The position numbers and the translations under genes are program-made. A stretch of 64,000 nucleotides of DNA from an uncultured Pelagibacteraceae bacterium (GTDB taxonomy: Bacteria > Pseudomonadota > Alphaproteobacteria > Pelagibacterales > Pelagibacteraceae), in the NCBI GenBank assembly GCA_902541315.1, contig CACBQF010000001.1, positions 1-64,000 on the forward strand. The letters run 5' to 3'. The notes under the pieces are model-generated. The model saw only the letters and a program-made list of their open reading frames with translations. It was not told the origin of the DNA and searched no databases. How positions within the stretch are numbered: position 1 is the stretch's first letter; each line of letters begins with the position of its first letter. Positions 60,341-64,000 of the stretch are shown here, one piece after another.

Positions 60341-61126
60341 TTATATTGATCTTATGTACGTAGTCTTACCCGGTATATAACACCTTGAATTTAAATTGTA
60401 AACTCTACATATAAGAGTAAATCTTATTTTTTGTGATCTATTAACTCCACTTTTATGTAATGTATTGAGAGTAAAAGCAACTACATCACCTTTTTTAGCA
60501 GGTACCTCTATAGATTTGAATTTTTGGATTATTCGATCTGGTATACCTAGTGATTTTGAAGTGAAAGGGTCCCTAGGATTTTTTTTTGTTAAATTTTTTT
60601 TGTATCTTTTAAATTGACTGCCGATACAAAAAAAACAAGATCCATTGTCGTAATCAACATCTTGTAAAGGTATCCACAGAGTGTAAGCATCTATATAGCT
60701 ATGATTAATTTCCTCAATTAAACTATCCTGATGCCAGTCAAGACTGTTTCTCTCATCAGCAGGTGGATCCATTCTTAAAAAACATGGATATATAATTAAA
60801 TTATCTGATGATATTTTTAATTTATTTTTAATTAAATTTAATATTTTTTTTCCAGTAAAAAACTTATAAATTAGTGCTGTATTTTGAATTACATCATAGA
60901 TCTTTCCAAACGCTACTTTATTTTTTTTTCTTAATTCTATAGCTTTAATATGAAACTGATCATTATTTAAGAAATTTTTACTATCAAATTTTTTGAATTC
61001 TTTCCCACCATATTTTTCAAACAAAGAAAGTATTATTTCTTGAATTGATTTAAAATCATTTTTAAATAAAACATTTCTAAATTTTTCAACTCCCTTAATT
61101 TTTAAAGAATTATTTATGTTTTTCAT
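60341..61126 (-). CDS. Phytanoyl-CoA dioxygenase (PhyH) family protein
   Basis: A 261-residue 2-oxoglutarate/Fe(II) oxygenase. SLDWHQDSL near residue 128 has the H-x-D iron ligands, YTLWIPLQDVDYDNGSCFF near 146 is the typical middle strand, and LHKSGVNRSQKIRFTLICR near 223 has the distal His and the Arg for 2-oxoglutarate. PhyH relatives act on lipids, amino acids and antibiotics as well as sugars. The gene overlaps the cupin gene by four bases and is 21 bases from the radical SAM gene. Confidence 0.85.
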   Translation of the reverse strand: MKNINNSLKIKGVEKFRNVLFKNDFKSIQEIILSLFEKYGGKEFKKFDSKNFLNNDQFHIKAIELRKKNKVAFGKIYDVIQNTALIYKFFTGKKILNLIKNKLKISSDNLIIYPCFLRMDPPADERNSLDWHQDSLIEEINHSYIDAYTLWIPLQDVDYDNGSCFFCIGSQFKRYKKNLTKKNPRDPFTSKSLGIPDRIIQKFKSIEVPAKKGDVVAFTLNTLHKSGVNRSQKIRFTLICRVYNLNSRCYIPGKTTYIRSI

Positions 61127-61626
61127 TTTAAAAATCCGTAATTTTTACAATCATCACTTATAATAATTTTACTCTTCTTATCAATAGGCCATTTGATTTT
61201 TAATTTGGGGTCTTGCCAATTAACCTTGAGACTATTTGTATCATTATAAATATTATTACACATTATGTGTATAAGGGATTTTTTATGTGAAACAGAACCA
61301 TGAAGATAATTCTTTGGTACGTAAAGTAATAGATTTGGATTTAACTTAATTTTGTAAGACTTAAGAAAATTTTTAGACTTTTTTTGCATGTTAACAATTA
61401 TCCAAGTTACCTTGCCATACAATAAAGTAATAAATTTTGACTCAGCAAATTTTCCTTGTTGCATATAAAGACCTCGAACAACATTTTTTTTTTTATAAAT
61501 GGAAAATAAATTTTCTTTCATAGTAAAATTTATCTTTTTCAGGCCTTTAATTTCTTTTTTGTTATAGTTTTTTAGCATACCACCTCTTTTATCCATTAGC
61601 TTTCTTATTTTAAAAAGTTTATGCAT
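61123..61626 (-). CDS. RmlC-like cupin, probably not a normal 3,5-epimerase
   Basis: A 167-residue RmlC-like cupin. KRGGMLKNY near residue 13, VVRGLYMQQGKFAESK near 49, LYVPKNYLHGSVS near 99, and the end IKWPIDKKS give the family shape. At the position of the catalytic His (RGLHYQ in RmlC) stands Tyr54 (RGLYMQ). The dTDP-rhamnose-type epimerisation chemistry should therefore be lost or changed; a ketoisomerase or binding role is possible. It overlaps the PhyH gene by four bases. Confidence 0.72.
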   Translation of the reverse strand: MHKLFKIRKLMDKRGGMLKNYNKKEIKGLKKINFTMKENLFSIYKKKNVVRGLYMQQGKFAESKFITLLYGKVTWIIVNMQKKSKNFLKSYKIKLNPNLLLYVPKNYLHGSVSHKKSLIHIMCNNIYNDTNSLKVNWQDPKLKIKWPIDKKSKIIISDDCKNYGFLK

Positions 61627-61629
61627 TTT

Positions 61630-62343
61630 TTATTCCCCACCAGAAATAGATATTGTCTGACCATATATAAATTTTGACTTATCGCTGAGCAAAAATTTGA
61701 CTAGTGATGCGACATCGGTTGGTGATCCTGGTTTTTTTCCTGGAATTAATCCAATCCTTTTTCTAAATCTTTTTTTGTCGTAACCTTTAAGATTTTTTGT
61801 CATACCAGAGTTAATAACACCAGGTCTTATATTGTTAATTCTTATTTTAAATTTAGAATAATATTTTGACAAATTTTTGATCACTGCCTCAATTGCAGCT
61901 TTCGAACATAAGTAAGGTATATTTTTTTGTGATCCATTGAATGATATTGTATTTGAACTTAAGTTAACGATAGTTAAACTTTTATTATTTTTTATATTCC
62001 TTTCGATATTTTCTCTTAATATAATCAAATGAGATATTAAATTTATATCTATGTTATCTTTAATCTCATTTGTAGAAGTATTAAAAAATTCTTTATAGGG
62101 ATTAGCATTTCCAGCGCAATTAATTATGTAATCAAAATTCTTTATTTTAATTAAGATTTTTTTTATAGTTTTTTCTAATTGATTTAAATTTTTGAAGTTT
62201 ACTTTAAAGGAAAAAACATTCCTTTTATTAGAAATAATTTTTTTCTTATTGTAAAATAAAAAGAATTTATCTTCATTTGTGTAAATTTCTTTAAAAATTT
62301 CTTTACCAATTCCACCACTCGCACCTGTTATTAAATAATTCAT
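61630..62343 (-). CDS. Short-chain dehydrogenase/reductase (classical)
   Basis: A 237-residue classical SDR. LITGASGGIGKEIFKEI is the cofactor motif, INCAGNANPYKEF near residue 78 the N-x-A-G segment, VNLSSNTISF near 128 the catalytic Ser region, and the catalytic pair Y..SK is in IPYLCSKAAIEAV near 143. RPGVINSGMT and QTISISGGE close the fold. It lies between the split TPP enzyme and the cupin gene. Function in a keto-sugar reduction step is plausible. Confidence 0.87.
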   Translation of the reverse strand: MNYLITGASGGIGKEIFKEIYTNEDKFFLFYNKKKIISNKRNVFSFKVNFKNLNQLEKTIKKILIKIKNFDYIINCAGNANPYKEFFNTSTNEIKDNIDINLISHLIILRENIERNIKNNKSLTIVNLSSNTISFNGSQKNIPYLCSKAAIEAVIKNLSKYYSKFKIRINNIRPGVINSGMTKNLKGYDKKRFRKRIGLIPGKKPGSPTDVASLVKFLLSDKSKFIYGQTISISGGE

Positions 62344-62350
62344 AAAATAA

Positions 62351-63253
62351 TTATAATTGATTTTTAAAATTTGGCATTAATTCATCCAAATTATCATTTG
62401 AATATTTTGTATATAAACTTACATTTTTTATTGTTCTTAAAACTTTGGTTTCCAACATGTAAGCATGTTTGTTTTTTGATTTTGATAAATCATAAATTTC
62501 CAAATTTTTTGTTAATCTTACGCTTTTAATGATTTCTGAAAGATCATTAAAATTAGGATTATTGATTATAAATATTTCAGAGTTGTAAATTTTTTTTGAA
62601 TTATTTTTTTTTTCTAAAAAATCGTAAACTGAAAAACCATAGAGAACAATTGTTTTTTTTTTATTTCCAAATTTATAAACTGAATAATCTGTATTTAATT
62701 TATTTGGTGTTAAATCAAATTTTTTATTAATATTTTTTTGACTAAAACATAACAGATTAAATCCAGATTTATTTAATAAGTATTTTAAATTATATTTAAT
62801 ATCTGAACTCATCAACATAAACCTGCAATTTATTTTTGAAATTGAAGCAAAATCACTTAGGCAATTTAATCTAGATTGTGGCCCTTCATTACCTGTATCA
62901 ACTATATATGTTATTATTGTAAATGATCCCTTTCTTTTTTGTAAAAGAAGAGAATTGTAAGAATTTACAATATGATCCAAACCTAGCAACAAAAAGTCTA
63001 ACTGTTTTGCAACATAAATTGCTCTACCATTTGATGCCATAATTCCTAAACCCATGCCAATTAGACTTGCCTCTGAATTTTGTGTGTTAAAGATTTTACA
63101 ATTTTTGATTTTATTGAAACCATTACATAATCCAGATACTTTTGAACCAGCCAAAATATTTTGACCATAGATTATAGTATCTTTTTTTACGTTCCTTACA
63201 AAGTTAGAGTTAAATGATTGCAGAATACTTTTATTTTTTTCTGAAAATTTCAT
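62351..63253 (-). CDS. Thiamine-diphosphate enzyme, beta-type subunit (transketolase C-like)
   Basis: A 300-residue protein like the Pyr/C-terminal part of E1 beta or transketolase. IIYGQNILAGSKVSGLCNG near residue 26-44, NTQNSEASLIGMGLGIMASNGRAIYVAKQLDFLL near 55 onward (glutamate-bearing TPP strand with E at the usual place) and a C-terminal domain from about 195 are visible. The expected GGxxG-like features are weak, and the sequence diverges from PDH E1 beta. It overlaps the alpha-type gene by four bases, so both form one heteromer. No E2 or E3 gene is near. Confidence 0.75.
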   Translation of the reverse strand: MKFSEKNKSILQSFNSNFVRNVKKDTIIYGQNILAGSKVSGLCNGFNKIKNCKIFNTQNSEASLIGMGLGIMASNGRAIYVAKQLDFLLLGLDHIVNSYNSLLLQKRKGSFTIITYIVDTGNEGPQSRLNCLSDFASISKINCRFMLMSSDIKYNLKYLLNKSGFNLLCFSQKNINKKFDLTPNKLNTDYSVYKFGNKKKTIVLYGFSVYDFLEKKNNSKKIYNSEIFIINNPNFNDLSEIIKSVRLTKNLEIYDLSKSKNKHAYMLETKVLRTIKNVSLYTKYSNDNLDELMPNFKNQL

Positions 63254-64000
63254 TTATTTAAAATTTTAAATATGTTGTTATTATCAAATAGTCCATCTTT
63301 AATTGATATTTTGCCATGATGATATTTATTTACTTTTCCACTAATTTTATCCAATACTTTTCCCAATGTATTAACTTCAAACTCTAAAATTATTGGTTCA
63401 TTTTTTTCTCTACAATACTTTATTGCCTCTTCGTATTTTGAGATATTTTTTTTGATATCTTTTAAAGGAAAGAAATGGTGTCTAACATTTAAAGATTTTC
63501 CTAAATATTTTATATTTAACTTACATCTTCTCTCTGATTTTTTTGTGGACATTGACCAATCATTATCTTCTATAAGGTAAACAATGGGTAATTTTAAGGA
63601 TTTTGCGAGCATGATTGACTCGTAAAAAGTGCCTTCTTCAATAGCACCATCTCCAGCATTACAAATGACGATATTTTTTCCCTTTTTTGCTTTAAAACCA
63701 AATCCACAAGCGATTGAAAAATTATTTCCTAAAATACTAGAGCAATATGAAATTTCTTTACATTTTGGATCAAAATAATTCATGGACCCAGAATATTTAT
63801 AAACATTTTTTTTTTTAAAAAAATTAGAATAATAAGCTTCCGGTTTTTTTGAAAAAATTGAGGTAAAATGAATATTTCTGTGAGAAAGAATCAAAATATC
63901 ATTTTTCTTAAAAAATACTTTTACTAAAGACGACACAAATTCATGACCTAAAGCTAAATGAATTGGTACATAAAAATTTTTTTTTAGCATCTTATTGTTC
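63250..64000 (-). CDS. Thiamine-diphosphate enzyme, alpha-type subunit, 5' end beyond the window
   Basis: An E1-alpha/transketolase-N-like chain. IHLALGHEF near the start, FYESIMLAKSLKLPIVYLIED after the TPP-binding GDGAIEEGT near residue 113, and EDNDWSMST near 135 give the GDG...N motif. The frame stays open to the window end at 64000, and the usual opening helix before P-x-H-L-x-x-G-H/Q is absent, so the true start lies outside; the Met at 63990 is probably internal. It pairs with the beta-type gene (four-base overlap). Confidence 0.78.
   Translation of the reverse strand, partial: NNKMLKKNFYVPIHLALGHEFVSSLVKVFFKKNDILILSHRNIHFTSIFSKKPEAYYSNFFKKKNVYKYSGSMNYFDPKCKEISYCSSILGNNFSIACGFGFKAKKGKNIVICNAGDGAIEEGTFYESIMLAKSLKLPIVYLIEDNDWSMSTKKSERRCKLNIKYLGKSLNVRHHFFPLKDIKKNISKYEEAIKYCREKNEPIILEFEVNTLGKVLDKISGKVNKYHHGKISIKDGLFDNNNIFKILNK

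Larger units (their letters stand above)
10795..64000. other. Surface-polysaccharide island, matches SAR11 hypervariable region 2
   Basis: From just past 5S to the end of the window almost every gene is for sugar-nucleotide synthesis, glycosyl transfer, or glycan polymerisation and export. Strand switches are frequent, homopolymer A/T runs are longer and more common than in the first 10 kb, and there are paralogues and one broken gene. This contrasts with the housekeeping genes on the other side of 5S. The island is not closed: the last gene runs off the window and no 23S is reached. No integrase, transposase or direct repeat was recognised at the 5S-proximal edge. Confidence 0.8.

Noticed and set aside
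10795-64000. Long A or T runs as terminators or as frameshift sites
   Set aside because: They occur throughout genes as well as between them and lack paired GC-rich stems; apart from the carbamoyltransferase remnant I saw no main gene frame broken at such a run.

Overview
The window reads as a streamlined, strongly A/T-rich alphaproteobacterial genome of the SAR11 (Pelagibacter) type. The grounds are: near-zero intergenic space, very short or overlapping gene junctions, Lys/Asn/Ile-rich proteins, a TrcR (DUF1013) gene, three-part proton-translocating transhydrogenase genes beside a tiny aa3-type oxidase subunit IV, and above all a 5S rRNA gene standing alone next to a long surface-polysaccharide island. 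In SAR11 genomes the 5S gene is separated from 16S-23S by hypervariable region 2, and this layout fits that arrangement. No strain is claimed.

Core part (1-10.7 kb). On the + strand lie gap (5' end cut by the window), pgk, class I fba, thiE, efp and suhB, then rpmE, trcR, rpsU and an initiator tRNA-Met. On the - strand, running from the 5S gene toward the tRNA, is an almost gapless chain: 5S rRNA, a sugar-nucleotide epimerase, rpmJ, the aa3 oxidase subunit IV, pntAa, pntAb, pntB and a transaldolase. The only convincing promoter for that chain is a TTGACA-17 bp-TATATC site placed so that transcription would start at the first base of 5S.

Island (10.8 kb to the window end). Nearly every gene concerns cell-surface glycan. 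In order: a WecA/MraY-type initiating transferase; GDP-fucose synthesis (gmd, fcl); glycosyltransferases, a GT-C-like membrane protein and an O-antigen ligase family protein; a UDP-diacetamido-uronic acid route (Gfo/Idh/MocA oxidoreductase, acetyltransferase, DegT aminotransferase, with a WbpA-like dehydrogenase further on); a Wzy-like membrane protein; UDP-glucuronate epimerase; a nonulosonate set (dehydratase, epimerase, neuC, neuB, neuA); a NodU-type carbamoyltransferase; a second nonulosonate-like set with two NeuB relatives that lack the SAF domain; a broken carbamoyltransferase; a pyruvate-aldolase-like fusion next to a KdsB-type CMP transferase; an ABC flippase-like protein; a GDP-(6-deoxy)-heptose pathway with a fused nucleotidyltransferase-phosphatase; and at the end a radical SAM / PhyH / cupin / SDR / split thiamine-diphosphate enzyme set that runs off the window.

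Taken together, the island could supply several unusual activated sugars (GDP-fucose, a diacetamido-uronic acid, at least two CMP-ulosonates, a GDP-deoxyheptose), build them on an undecaprenyl carrier, flip the product through an ABC protein, polymerise it and ligate it to lipid A-core. The best candidates for undescribed chemistry are the aldolase-KdsB pair, the tandem SAF-less NeuB pair with its own cytidylyltransferase, and the terminal radical SAM/TPP set. There is no gene-free stretch longer than about 300 bases, and I saw no CRISPR array, transposase, integrase or prophage gene.
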